Assembly (NCBI RefSeq): GCF_030295745.1
Contig: NZ_AP027291.1
Coordinates: forward strand, 4,278,001 to 4,342,000
Length of the DNA stretch: 64,000 bases
Direction: 5' to 3'
Origin: Mycolicibacterium sp. TUM20985
GTDB lineage: Bacteria; Actinomycetota; Actinomycetes; Mycobacteriales; Mycobacteriaceae
Notes under the pieces: model-generated
What the model saw: only the letters and a program-made list of their open reading frames with translations
What the model was told of the DNA's origin: nothing
Databases searched by the model: none
Position numbers and translations under genes: made by a program
Shown here: positions 1-8,205 of the stretch, in pieces
Layout: each line of letters opens with the position of its first letter
Numbering within the stretch: the stretch's first letter is position 1

Positions 1-1120
1 CCTTCGGGTCGTGTACGGCGAGTCCCGAGAATCCGACGATGTTTCCTGGATGCCCGTACATCGGGCCTGCCCCCTCCAGCCCGAAACCGTAGGTTCCGAA
101 TCCCAGCTCGGCCGCGGGCCCCGCGGCGGACGGGTCCATCGGCTTCAAACTGGCCAATCGCCACTGCCGGGACGTCTCGTCGAGCAACGATCCGCCGACG
201 ATCGCCTCGATGAAATCCGCGACGTCCGCTGCCCGGGAGGTGACCGCACCTGCCGTCCATGCCCACGACGGATTGTCATTGGTGTGATCGGCGGGCGCGA
301 GGGCACCGGTCAGCGCTGCCTTCTGCTGGGCCTCCGGAAGCGGACCTTCGTACGCCTCGTTGGGCCCCCACATATATCCCCGCGGATACGGGGACGGCAG
401 CGCAGAATCGTCCGCGGCCGGTAAAGCCGTGTCGCGCAGCCCCAATGGATCGAAGATCCGGGTCTGCAGCGCGGACGCCGCCGACATGCCCGTGAGTTCT
501 TCAATCACGAGCCCGAGCAGAACGTAGTTGGTGTTGCTGTATTCGTACTGCCTGCCCGGTGCGAAGTTGGGCGGATGAGCGAACGCGACGTCCAGGAGTT
601 GCCGCGGGGCCCAGACGGTGTCGGGACGTTCTTCGAGGGTGGCGGAGAACGCCGGGTCACTGGTGTAGCTGTACAGCCCGCTACGCATCTCCGCCAGCTG
701 GTGGATGGTGATGTTGTCTCCGTTTGGCACCCACGGCAGGTAGCGCGATATCGGATGAGTGATCTCGAGCATCCCCTCTTCTTGCAACTGGAGGATGACA
801 GTGGTGGTCAGTGTCTTGGTAATACTGCCGATGCGCACGTGGTCATCGATCGAGGGCGGAACCTTGCTTCCGATGCCGGCCACGCCGAACGTCGCTGTCC
901 AATCACCTTTTTCGCGACTGCGGACCAACACGATCGCCCCGGGGATCCCGTTGTCTCTCAGGATGGCTGGCAGCTCATCGTGGAGGGCCTCGGCGTAGGC
1001 GGGGGCCTGAGGTACCGCGACGTCGCCGGGTGGTCGCGGGTTTCTCGCGCATGCCACCAGCGCAGCCTCCGCGCCGGCAGCACCGGCGAGGAGAAGCAGC
1101 GATCGGCGACCGATCACCAC
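1..1120 (-). CDS. Secreted serine hydrolase, beta-lactamase / D-Ala-D-Ala carboxypeptidase family (3' end outside window)
   Basis: The minus strand is open for 373 codons from a GTG at 1120 (GTG GTG ATC GGT CGC CGA; an in-frame TAG lies 6 bp upstream) to the left edge. The N-terminus has twin arginines (R5-R6), a hydrophobic stretch and a lipobox-like LVAC ending at C24, so an exported lipoprotein is likely. Class C beta-lactamase/esterase motifs are present in order: SITK at 99-102 (nucleophile S99, K102), YSN at 194-196 and HPGN near 358. Such proteins are esterases, peptidases or penicillin-recognising hydrolases; the exact substrate cannot be read. The gene lies just beyond the ssrA-type terminator, on what I take to be the original chromosome outside the island. 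Confidence 0.85.
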   Translation of the reverse strand, partial: MVIGRRSLLLLAGAAGAEAALVACARNPRPPGDVAVPQAPAYAEALHDELPAILRDNGIPGAIVLVRSREKGDWTATFGVAGIGSKVPPSIDDHVRIGSITKTLTTTVILQLQEEGMLEITHPISRYLPWVPNGDNITIHQLAEMRSGLYSYTSDPAFSATLEERPDTVWAPRQLLDVAFAHPPNFAPGRQYEYSNTNYVLLGLVIEELTGMSAASALQTRIFDPLGLRDTALPAADDSALPSPYPRGYMWGPNEAYEGPLPEAQQKAALTGALAPADHTNDNPSWAWTAGAVTSRAADVADFIEAIVGGSLLDETSRQWRLASLKPMDPSAAGPAAELGFGTYGFGLEGAGPMYGHPGNIVGFSGLAVHDPK

Positions 1121-1361
1121 ACCCGGCTACCGCCACCCCTGGGTAGCGCTGCACCCAGTGTCCTACTGACGGTGTCGTGACCGACGCATACCTTCGGCAG
1201 GTCGTGGAGGGCCATCCCTGAGGGTCCCACAGTCACGGTCGCGCAGAGTCCTATGCGACGAAGTCCCCGATCACGCGGCGCCGTGTTCGACGCCTTCGTC
1301 CGGCGCAGTACGCCCCGCTACGGTGGCGCAGTCCTCGATTTGATGACGCGGCGTTGACGCC

Positions 1362-1400
1362 AAAAAGCCCAGGCTCGGGATGTCTCCCTGACCTGGGCTT
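1362..1400 (-). terminator. Rho-independent terminator, probably the original ssrA terminator
   Basis: On the minus strand AAGCCCAGG (1400-1392) pairs with CCTGGGCTT (1373-1365), and the hairpin runs straight into TTTTTGG. It sits a few bases beyond a copy of the tmRNA 3' end, which is where an ssrA terminator belongs, but no complete ssrA is attached here. This supports a displaced ssrA tail. Confidence 0.75.
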
Positions 1401-1404
1401 CTCA

Positions 1405-1423
1405 GTGGAGCTGCCGGGAATCG
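1405..1423. repeat. Left copy of the ssrA 3'-end direct repeat (putative attachment site)
   Basis: gtggagctgccgggaatcg is identical to 26656-26674 inside ssrA. The match stops in the T-loop part of the tRNA-like domain (next bases cagttggg here, aacccggg in ssrA), a common crossover point for integrases that use tRNA or tmRNA genes. Confidence 0.75.
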
Positions 1424-1425
1424 CA

Positions 1426-1431
1426 GTTGGG
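1426..1431. repeat. Target-site duplication, left side of IS21 element
   Basis: GTTGGG abuts the left IS end and recurs directly after the right end at 4074-4079. The match extends to CAGTTGGG if the terminal CA of the element is counted, so the duplication is 6-8 bp. Confidence 0.75.
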
Positions 1432-1439
1432 TGTCAGCG

Positions 1440-1514
1440 GTCAGGTAATTCCCCCAGCGTGAGGGGTTGTCCGTCACGGAATTCCTCCACCCTGTCTGTC
1501 ACGTAATTCCCCCA
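1440..1514. repeat. IS21 left-end multiple terminal repeats
   Basis: Three related 17-bp units lie at 1440-1456, 1473-1489 and 1498-1514 (consensus GTCA-C/G-G-T/G-AATTCC-N-CCA), all in the same orientation. This is the multi-repeat end architecture of IS21 elements and probably binds the transposase. Confidence 0.8.
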
Positions 1515-1596
1515 CCCGGGGCGGTGTGGCAGCCGGTTGTGGGCTTCGCATACAGGTTCGCTCGACTCACGGATCGACTCGTGAGGAAGGGCGCCG

Positions 1597-3159
1597 ATGG
1601 CGAGGAGAAGTTTCGACGTGTTCGACCTGATCGAGTTGTTGACCCATTGGCATGCGGGTCGGTCCCAGCGCCAGCTCTCGGAGAGTCTTGGCATCGACCG
1701 CAAGACGATCGCGAAGTATCTGGCGCCGGCGATTGCCGAGTCGCTGACCCCGGGCGGGGAGCCGGTCACGGAGGCGGCGTGGGCCGCCCACGTCGGCCGG
1801 TGGTTCCCCGAGGTCGCCGACCCGGGTCTGCGGGCCACGACGTGGCCGGGGATCGAGGTGCACCGCGATCGGATCGTCGACTGGCTCAAGGCCGAGGTGA
1901 GTGCGGCGACCGTGGCGCAGCGGCTGCGCGACGACCATGGTGTTGCGGCGTCGGAATCCTCGGTGCGGAGATGGATTTCGGCCAATCTCTCCGAAGAGTC
2001 GACGCGGGAGAGGGTGACCGTGGCACGCGGGCCGGTGCCGGCGGGCAGTGAGGCCCAGATCGACTACGGCAAGCTCGGGATGTGGTTCGACCCGGTCAGT
2101 GGTCGACGCGTCACGGTGTGGGCGTTCGTGATGGTGCTGGCTCACTCGCGGCACCTGTTCGTCCAACCCGTCCTGTGGATGCACCAATCCTCCTGGTGCG
2201 CATCGCATGTGGCGGCGTTCGAGTTCTTCGGCGGTGTCCCCGCCCGGCTGGTCCCGGACAACCTGAAGACCGGTGTCACCCGGTCGGATCTGTATGACCC
2301 GAAGATCAACAAGGCCTACGCCGAACTGGGTTCGCACTACGGCTGCCTGATCGACCCGGCGCGGGCGAACAAACCGAAGGACAAACCACGCGTCGAGCGT
2401 CCGATGCAGTACGTTCGGGACTCGTTCTGGCGGGGCCGGGAGTTCACCTCGCTGGAGCAGATGCAGGCCGCAGCAGTGGTGTGGTGCCGTGAGGTCGCCG
2501 GGGCCCGGGCGTCGCGGGCGCTGGATGGTGAGCAGCCCGGGTTCGTGTTCTCCACCGTCGAACAACACGCCCTGCTGCCGTTGCCGCGCAATGCGTTCCA
2601 GCTCGCGGTGTGGTCCTCTGGCAAGGTCGCCACCGACTGTCACGTCAAGGTCGGCGCGGCGCTCTACTCGGTGCCGTGGCGGCTGATGGGCCAGCAGGTC
2701 CACGCCCGCACGTGCGGGGACATCGTGCAGATCGTGCACGGCGGGGACGTCGTGGCCACCCATGTCACCCATCCGCGGGGACGGGCCACCGACTTCGAGC
2801 ACTACCCGCCGGAGAAGATCGCCTTCACGATGCGCAACCCCACCTGGTGTCGCCGGACGGCCGCCGAGGTCGGGCCGGCCTGCACGCAGGTCATCGCCGA
2901 GTTCATGGAAGTCAACGCCATCCACCGTCTGCGCAGCGCTCAAGGTGTCCTGGCACTGCGCAAGACCGTCGGCGACGTCCGCCTGGAGACGGCCTGCGCG
3001 CGGGCCATCACCGTCGGCGATCCGAGCTACCGCACCGTCAAGGGCATCCTCGCCGCCGGCACCGAACTCGACGGAACCATCCCGCCGACGGCACCGCACG
3101 CCCCAGCACATCTGCGCGGACCCGAAGCCTTCGACACCACCACCGGTGAGACTGCATGA
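1597..3159 (+). CDS. istA: IS21-family transposase IstA
   Basis: A 520-residue DDE transposase. The N-terminal third has a helix-turn-helix (SQRQLSESLGIDRKTIAKYL, about residues 23-42). The catalytic core contains D155 (AQIDYGKLG), D221 (VPDNLKTG) and E267 (KPRVERPMQYV), the expected DDE triad, followed by a C-terminal beta-barrel-like region. The ATG is preceded by GAGGAAGG at a good distance. It works with the ATPase encoded 62 bp downstream to move the element. No frameshift or truncation is visible. Confidence 0.95.
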   Translation: MARRSFDVFDLIELLTHWHAGRSQRQLSESLGIDRKTIAKYLAPAIAESLTPGGEPVTEAAWAAHVGRWFPEVADPGLRATTWPGIEVHRDRIVDWLKAEVSAATVAQRLRDDHGVAASESSVRRWISANLSEESTRERVTVARGPVPAGSEAQIDYGKLGMWFDPVSGRRVTVWAFVMVLAHSRHLFVQPVLWMHQSSWCASHVAAFEFFGGVPARLVPDNLKTGVTRSDLYDPKINKAYAELGSHYGCLIDPARANKPKDKPRVERPMQYVRDSFWRGREFTSLEQMQAAAVVWCREVAGARASRALDGEQPGFVFSTVEQHALLPLPRNAFQLAVWSSGKVATDCHVKVGAALYSVPWRLMGQQVHARTCGDIVQIVHGGDVVATHVTHPRGRATDFEHYPPEKIAFTMRNPTWCRRTAAEVGPACTQVIAEFMEVNAIHRLRSAQGVLALRKTVGDVRLETACARAITVGDPSYRTVKGILAAGTELDGTIPPTAPHAPAHLRGPEAFDTTTGETA

Positions 3160-3221
3160 CTTCCAACGTCTATCCGTCTGTCACCCAACATCATTCGATC
3201 CGAACATAGGACAACATCACC

Positions 3222-4001
3222 ATGAGCATCCTCGATCCTTCGCTTCGCAATGCGCTGCGCACCCTCAAACTCACCGGCATGCTCGAGACCCTCGATGCCC
3301 GGTTGGCCCAAACCCGCGACGGCACCCTCGGGCACCTGGACTTCCTGCAGGTCCTCTGCGAAGACGAGATCGCCCGCCGCGAATCAGCAGCACTCACACG
3401 GCGCATCCGCCGCGCCAAGTTCGAGGAACAATCCACCTTCGAATCCTTCGACTTCACCGCCAACACCAAGCTCCCCGCGGCGATGCTGCGCGATCTCGCG
3501 GCACTACGCTGGCTCGACGCCGCCGAATCAGTCATCCTCTACGGACCCGTCGGAGTCGGGAAAACCCATATGGCACAAGCACTTGGACACGCCGTAGCCC
3601 GCCGCGGCGGCGACGTCCGCTTCGCCAAGACCTCCCGAGTGCTCTCCGATCTGGCCGGCGGCCACGCCGATCGCACCTGGGGCCAACGTATCCGCGAATA
3701 CACCAAACCGCTGGTGCTGATCCTCGACGACTTCGCGATGCGCGAGCACACCGCGATGCACGCCGACGACCTCTACGAGTTGATCTCCGACCGCGCCGTC
3801 AACGGCAAGCCGCTCATCCTGACCTCCAACCGCTCACCCAAGGACTGGTACAACCTGTTCCCCAACCCCGTCGTGGCCGAATCCCTGCTCGACCGCCTGA
3901 TCAACACCAGCCACCAAATCCTGATGGACGGACCCAGCTACCGACCCCGAAAAAGACCCGGCGCTCACGCGCCGGTAGACAACACCAAGCCAGCCCGGTA
4001 G
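3222..4001 (+). CDS. istB: IS21-family helper ATPase IstB
   Basis: A 259-residue AAA+ ATPase related to DnaC. Walker A is GPVGVGKTH starting at G108 and Walker B is LVLILDDF near residue 168; a sensor motif LTSNRS follows. IstB assembles on target DNA and recruits IstA. The C-terminus (GAHAPVDNTKPAR) ends 72 bp before the right terminus of the element. It looks intact. Confidence 0.95.
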   Translation: MSILDPSLRNALRTLKLTGMLETLDARLAQTRDGTLGHLDFLQVLCEDEIARRESAALTRRIRRAKFEEQSTFESFDFTANTKLPAAMLRDLAALRWLDAAESVILYGPVGVGKTHMAQALGHAVARRGGDVRFAKTSRVLSDLAGGHADRTWGQRIREYTKPLVLILDDFAMREHTAMHADDLYELISDRAVNGKPLILTSNRSPKDWYNLFPNPVVAESLLDRLINTSHQILMDGPSYRPRKRPGAHAPVDNTKPAR

Positions 4002-4023
4002 ACCTACACCCGAGGCCCACCGG

Positions 4024-4065
4024 TGGCGGAATTACATGACAGACGACCCGGCGGAATTACCTGAC
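4024..4065. repeat. IS21 right-end multiple terminal repeats
   Basis: Two 17-bp units (4024-4040 and 4049-4065) are inverted copies of the left-end units; in reverse complement they read GTCATGTAATTCCGCCA and GTCAGGTAATTCCGCCG. Confidence 0.8.
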
Positions 4066-4073
4066 GGCCGACA

Positions 4074-4079
4074 GTTGGG
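4074..4079. repeat. Target-site duplication, right side of IS21 element
   Basis: GTTGGG immediately follows the right IS end and matches 1426-1431. Confidence 0.75.
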
Positions 4080-4393
4080 TCAAGAAATGCGCTGAACTGC
4101 CGAAATGCAGGGTCACACGACGCGAAATACTTCAGGCGACGCGGAAGCACCTGCGGCAACGGGTCAATTGTTGACGCCGTAAACAGCATCCCGGGTCAGT
4201 CAACTGCAGCTTTGCGAGGCAACTCGGGTCGGTGCGTCGCCGTGAATTCACGCCGGCGTTGCGCCCGGCCGCAAATGCGCGGCGCCGCTCATTGAGCCTT
4301 CGCCTGGATCGACGGCATACGCCGGAAACTGGCCGAAGATCGCACCAGGGTTTCCTGCTGGCCCCCATGCCGAGTTCCGCGAAGACCTTTCGT
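4080..4393. other. Gene-free stretch inside the left end of the island
   Basis: About 310 bp between the IS element and the DinB-like gene. The open frames here have no recognisable domain, and I do not see an integrase remnant on either strand. It may be the degenerate end of the island or the region 3' of the minus-strand operon. Confidence 0.5.
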
Positions 4394-5203
4394 TCAGACG
4401 ACGCGAACGGCATCGAGCACGCGAGTGCCAAGCTCGCGGTCGCCCGCGATGCTCAACCCACACTCCCGCCACGGCCGCCGATGGGTTCCCCACGCCGGGA
4501 AGTCCTCAGCCGCACCGACAATCGTGGCGGCCGCGGCACCACCGGCGACCGATGTCGCGCTCAGCACACCGCCTCGGCGCTGTAGGGTCCAGTCGGCGCT
4601 CCCGGAACCGTTGAACCGCAACGTGATTCGCTGCCCCTCGTCCAACGGGATGCGGTCACCTCCCAACGCGGCCGCCACCAGCATCATCCACTCCAACGTT
4701 GCGGTGATCACCGCCGGCGCGGGAGTGGGCAATCGCAGGCCGAGTGCCGGTGCGATGTCGTGATAGAGATGCGTGTAGGTGTCGAAGACGATCGCCGAGG
4801 GCAGCACGCGCGACGGGAAGCTGCCCAATTCGGCCATCGGCACCTTCACCGCACCCACTCCAGGGAGCTGGGTGAGGCCGAGCAGCCGCCGGGCCCGGGG
4901 CGCCCACTGTCGATATTCCGCGACCAGGTCGGCGTCCGGCCAACTGCGGCGGATGGTGACGGCGTCTTCGTTGAGGCCTTCGATGTCCTTCGACCGCGCC
5001 ACCTTCAGCATGAGCGGGCCGAACAACTGACGCACAGCCGACGACATGTGCGCGACGACGTCGTGGACAGTCCAGCCGGCGGCACGGCTCTCGGTACGCC
5101 ACTGCACTGCGGTGAAGCCGGTGATCGTAGTCTCCGTCAACGCCTGGATCTGCTCGACGGCCGCCACGCGGACGGCTGATTCGACCCCTGTCACTTGCTT
5201 CAT
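4394..5203 (-). CDS. DinB-like / mycothiol-dependent maleylpyruvate isomerase-type metal-binding protein
   Basis: 269 residues. The N-terminal half has the MDMPI/DinB four-helix-bundle signature GWTVHDVVAHM (H47, H52) and a later THLYHD (H145, H148), which are the likely metal ligands. Members are often mycothiol-dependent transferases or isomerases, but many are uncharacterised. It starts 39 bp after the acyl-CoA dehydrogenase stop on the same strand, so it is probably the last gene of the minus-strand operon headed by the SDR at 9041. Specific function unknown. Confidence 0.7.
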   Translation of the reverse strand: MKQVTGVESAVRVAAVEQIQALTETTITGFTAVQWRTESRAAGWTVHDVVAHMSSAVRQLFGPLMLKVARSKDIEGLNEDAVTIRRSWPDADLVAEYRQWAPRARRLLGLTQLPGVGAVKVPMAELGSFPSRVLPSAIVFDTYTHLYHDIAPALGLRLPTPAPAVITATLEWMMLVAAALGGDRIPLDEGQRITLRFNGSGSADWTLQRRGGVLSATSVAGGAAAATIVGAAEDFPAWGTHRRPWRECGLSIAGDRELGTRVLDAVRVV

Positions 5204-5242
5204 CCCGCTCGGTGATGTTCCCGCCGAATTGCTCGCCGCGGC

Positions 5243-6382
5243 CTACAGCCCGTAGGTCTTGGCGATGATGTTGCGCTGCACCTCGCTGGTCCCGCCGAAC
5301 ACCGTGCCGACCACGGTTTCCCGCATCATCTGTTCCATACCGGCCTCCTGGGTGTAGCCCATGCCGCCGAGCATCTGCATGCCCTCGATGGCGATGTGCT
5401 TGGCGAGTTCAGTGGCCTTGAGCTTGACCATGGAAGCCTCCCGCGGCATCAGGGTTTCGGGATCCTCGTCGGCCCGCTGGGCGATGTCATGCACCAGCAG
5501 CCGAGTGGCTTCCACTTCGGTGGCCATGTCGGCGATCCGCTGAGAGAGCGCCTGGAAGGTGCCGATCGGAACGCCGAACTGGTGGCGCTGGGTGACGTAG
5601 GTGACGGTGTCGTCGAACGCGCGACGCGCCTGCCCAAGCGCGTACGCGCCGATGATGATCCGTTCGATGTTCAGGCCGGCGACCAACTGATACCAGCCCT
5701 GGCCCTCCACTCCCACCAGCCGCGACTCGTCGACCAGGCAGTCGGTGAAGAACACGTCATTGACCTTCAGGCCCAGGGTCTTGATCGGCAGGACCTCGAC
5801 ACCGGCCGAGGCGGTCGGCACCGAGAACATCGAGATGCCCTGATGCTTCTCGCCGGCGTCAGAGGTCCGCGCCACGAGCAGGATGTGATCGGAGATGTGG
5901 CCGTTGGAGATCCAGGTCTTCTGGCCGTTGAGCAGATAGCCCCCGTCGACCTTCTCGGCCTTGCAGCGCAACGACGCGACGTCGGAGCCCGAGTCCGGCT
6001 CGGACATGGCGATTGCGGTCGGCTTGCCGCTCACCACGTCACCGAGGATTTCACGCTTGAGGTCCTCGTTGGCGAACTTCAGGTAGGTGTGCGCCACGAT
6101 CAGCGTGACCATGAAGCTGCCGAACGGGATCTTGTTGTACATCAGCTCTTCGGCGAACAGGCAGGCGTCGAACAGCCCGCCACCGGAGCCGCCGTACTCC
6201 TCCGGAATCGACAACCCGAGGAATCCCAGCTCGGCCAGTTTTCGGCCGATCTCGGCGTTGCTGTTGCTGTCCCCGTCCTGGGTCAGCTCGGCCAGCTTCT
6301 CGCGGCTGGGGCACTCCCGCTTGGCGAAATCGCGGATGGTGTCCACCATGCTCTTCTGCTCATCGGTCAATCTCAGGCTCAT
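5243..6382 (-). CDS. Acyl-CoA dehydrogenase (isovaleryl/long-chain type catalytic Glu)
   Basis: 379 residues, full length for the family. FAD/substrate motifs AMSEPDSGSDVAS and WISNGHISD are present, with the C-terminal FGGTSEVQRNIIA. The usual catalytic Glu of medium-chain enzymes (YEGT) is Gly here (FGGT), but E240 in GLNIERIII sits where isovaleryl- and long-chain enzymes carry theirs, so the enzyme should be active. It would introduce the 2,3 double bond in a branched acyl-CoA made by the adjacent ligase. The ATG overlaps the ligase stop by 4 bp (ATGA), which indicates translational coupling. Confidence 0.92.
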   Translation of the reverse strand: MSLRLTDEQKSMVDTIRDFAKRECPSREKLAELTQDGDSNSNAEIGRKLAELGFLGLSIPEEYGGSGGGLFDACLFAEELMYNKIPFGSFMVTLIVAHTYLKFANEDLKREILGDVVSGKPTAIAMSEPDSGSDVASLRCKAEKVDGGYLLNGQKTWISNGHISDHILLVARTSDAGEKHQGISMFSVPTASAGVEVLPIKTLGLKVNDVFFTDCLVDESRLVGVEGQGWYQLVAGLNIERIIIGAYALGQARRAFDDTVTYVTQRHQFGVPIGTFQALSQRIADMATEVEATRLLVHDIAQRADEDPETLMPREASMVKLKATELAKHIAIEGMQMLGGMGYTQEAGMEQMMRETVVGTVFGGTSEVQRNIIAKTYGL

Positions 6383-8205
6383 GCGATCACCCTTCGTGTT
6401 GTTGATTGTTGGGTTCGGCTACCGGCTCTGGCGACGGGCTGATACAGCTCGTCGATCAATGACTTGTAGTTCTCGGCGATCAGGTTTCGCCGCAGCTTGA
6501 GCGTGGGCGTCAGTTCGGTGGTGCCGGGCGCCCAGGCATGGTCGAGAACGCGGTAATGCTTGATCTGCTCCACTCGCGAGACTCTCTGGTTTCCTGCGGT
6601 GACGGCGGCGTCGATCTCGGCGAGCAGGTCCGGGTGGCCCGCTAGGTACGCGAAATCGCTCGCCGCCAGTTCGCGGTGCTCAGCCCACGCGGCGACGCCG
6701 TCAGAATCCAGGACCACAAGGGCCACAAGATAATTGCGCTGGTCACCCACCGCGACGACATGCCCGATCAGAGCCGATTCCCTTTTGATGGAATTCTCGA
6801 CGACGGTAGGCGTGATGTTCTTGCCGGCGGAGGTGATGATCAGCTCTTTCTTGCGGCCCACCACCCGCAGGTCACCGTTGTCGTCGATGCGGCCGAGGTC
6901 CCCGGTGTGCAGCCAACCGTCGCGGTCGACAGCCTCCGCGGTCGCCTCTGGGCGGCCCCAGTAGCCGGGGGTGATGTTGGGGCCGCGCGCCAAGATCTCA
7001 CCGTCGTCGGCGATTCGCATCTCCACCTCGCGGTGGCACGTCGTCCCGACCGCGCCCGGTCGCGGGGCGGCCAGCGAGGACAGCGTGATCAGGCCGGTGG
7101 ACTCCGTCATCCCGTATATCTCGATCAAGGGGATACCGATGGCGTTGAGTGTCTCCAGCAGGTCCTCGTCAACCGGGGCCGCACCGCACACGGCGATGCG
7201 GCAGCGGTCCAGGCCGATCGCCGCACGCAGCATGGCGGTGTTCGGTAGCGCGTGCAGGGCGGCGCGTCCGAGGGCGGCGGGCTGGCCGGTCGCTGCTGCC
7301 AGCCTGGCCGCCATCGCGTTCACCATCTTCTCCCACACCCGAGGCACCCCCAGCAGGAAGGTGGGCCGAGCCTCGATCAATCCCATTGGCAGCGAGTCCA
7401 TCTCGGGCACGAAGTGCACGTGCGATCCCCACGCCCAGGCCAGATAGTGGGACTGGAACCGTTCAGCAACGTGGGCGAGGGGCAAGTAGGACACCATCCG
7501 GGAACCGGGGCCGAGTGGGTCGTCGTCCTCTGGGGCACCGGCCGAGGCGGCCTCCTTCTCGGCGAGTTGCCGGCCGAAGGCGGCGCTGAGCCAGTCGGCG
7601 GTGAAACGGATTCCGCGGTGAGTCAGGATGACACCCTTGGGGTTCCCCGTGGTACCGGAGGTGTAGACGATCGTCGCCGGGTGATCCGACGTGATCGCTG
7701 CGGGCGAAAAGGCTTGTCCGCCAACTGTATGTTCCCGGCCCCGGGCCAGCACGTCGGTGAAGGACAGCACATCGGCATCGGCGGCACCGTCGAGGACGAT
7801 CACGTGCTCCAGCCGGGGCAGGGCCTGGCGGATGCTCTGCCACGTCGGCAGATGGAGCTGATCGGTGATGACTACCTGCATCCCGCAGTCGCCGGCCACG
7901 TAGGCGGCCTGTTCGTCGCTGAGGGTGTTGTAAACACTGACCCCGATGGCACCGGCAAGCAAGGCGGCGGTGTCGGACACCAGATGCTCGTAACGGTTGG
8001 CCATCTGCATTCCGACGACGCTGCCCTGTCGCACACCGAGTTCAGCGAGGCCGGCGGCGAGGGCCCGCGCCGTCTCACCGTATTGACGCCAAGTCAGCGT
8101 GGTGCCGGCATCGGTGAGTGCCGGCTGCTCGGGAATCGTGTCGACGTTGCGTAGAAAGAGGTCGACGAGCGTGCCGGTGTCACCGGCGGGGGCGGGCAGT
8201 GTCAT
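6379..8205 (-). CDS. AMP-dependent acyl-CoA synthetase (FadD-type long-chain fatty acid-CoA ligase)
   Basis: 608 residues. The P-loop-like YTSGTTGNPKGVILTH lies around residues 178-195. IYGMTEST (A5), WLHTGDLG (A7) and GRKKELIITSAGKNI (A8/A10) follow, the last resembling bacterial FACS15-like ligases. It activates a carboxylic acid with ATP and CoA, presumably the acid made by the island P450 and aldehyde dehydrogenase. I chose ATG 8205, preceded by GAGGAG and overlapping the SDR stop by 4 bp; the frame stays open far upstream but that part is antisense to the SDR and TetR genes. Confidence 0.93.
   Translation of the reverse strand: MTLPAPAGDTGTLVDLFLRNVDTIPEQPALTDAGTTLTWRQYGETARALAAGLAELGVRQGSVVGMQMANRYEHLVSDTAALLAGAIGVSVYNTLSDEQAAYVAGDCGMQVVITDQLHLPTWQSIRQALPRLEHVIVLDGAADADVLSFTDVLARGREHTVGGQAFSPAAITSDHPATIVYTSGTTGNPKGVILTHRGIRFTADWLSAAFGRQLAEKEAASAGAPEDDDPLGPGSRMVSYLPLAHVAERFQSHYLAWAWGSHVHFVPEMDSLPMGLIEARPTFLLGVPRVWEKMVNAMAARLAAATGQPAALGRAALHALPNTAMLRAAIGLDRCRIAVCGAAPVDEDLLETLNAIGIPLIEIYGMTESTGLITLSSLAAPRPGAVGTTCHREVEMRIADDGEILARGPNITPGYWGRPEATAEAVDRDGWLHTGDLGRIDDNGDLRVVGRKKELIITSAGKNITPTVVENSIKRESALIGHVVAVGDQRNYLVALVVLDSDGVAAWAEHRELAASDFAYLAGHPDLLAEIDAAVTAGNQRVSRVEQIKHYRVLDHAWAPGTTELTPTLKLRRNLIAENYKSLIDELYQPVARAGSRTQQSTTRRVIA

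Larger units (their letters stand above)
1121..1431. other. Gene-free stretch carrying the left island junction
   Basis: No convincing gene is seen. It holds the region upstream of the hydrolase (1121-1361), a minus-strand terminator (1362-1400), the 19-bp ssrA 3'-end copy (1405-1423) and 8 bp up to the IS21 element. Short open frames here have no recognisable protein features. Confidence 0.6.
1432..4073 (+). mobile_element. IS21-family insertion sequence, complete (2642 bp)
   Basis: The ends are TGTCAGCGGTCAGGTAATTCC on the left and, reverse-complemented, TGTCGGCCGTCAGGTAATTCC on the right, so the element has the TG...CA termini usual for IS21. Several internal copies of GTCA-N-GTAATTCC-N-CC lie at each end, as expected for IstA binding. 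It carries intact istA and istB in the usual order and is flanked by a short target duplication. Both genes appear functional, so the element may be recent and active. It lies 8 bp inside the left island boundary. Confidence 0.92.

Noticed and set aside
11..1180. Plus-strand open frames over the first 1.2 kb
   Set aside because: They are shadows of the minus-strand serine hydrolase, which has all three active-site motifs.
2762..4039. Arg/Pro-rich open frame overlapping istA and istB
   Set aside because: A shadow frame of the two transposition genes; no domain.
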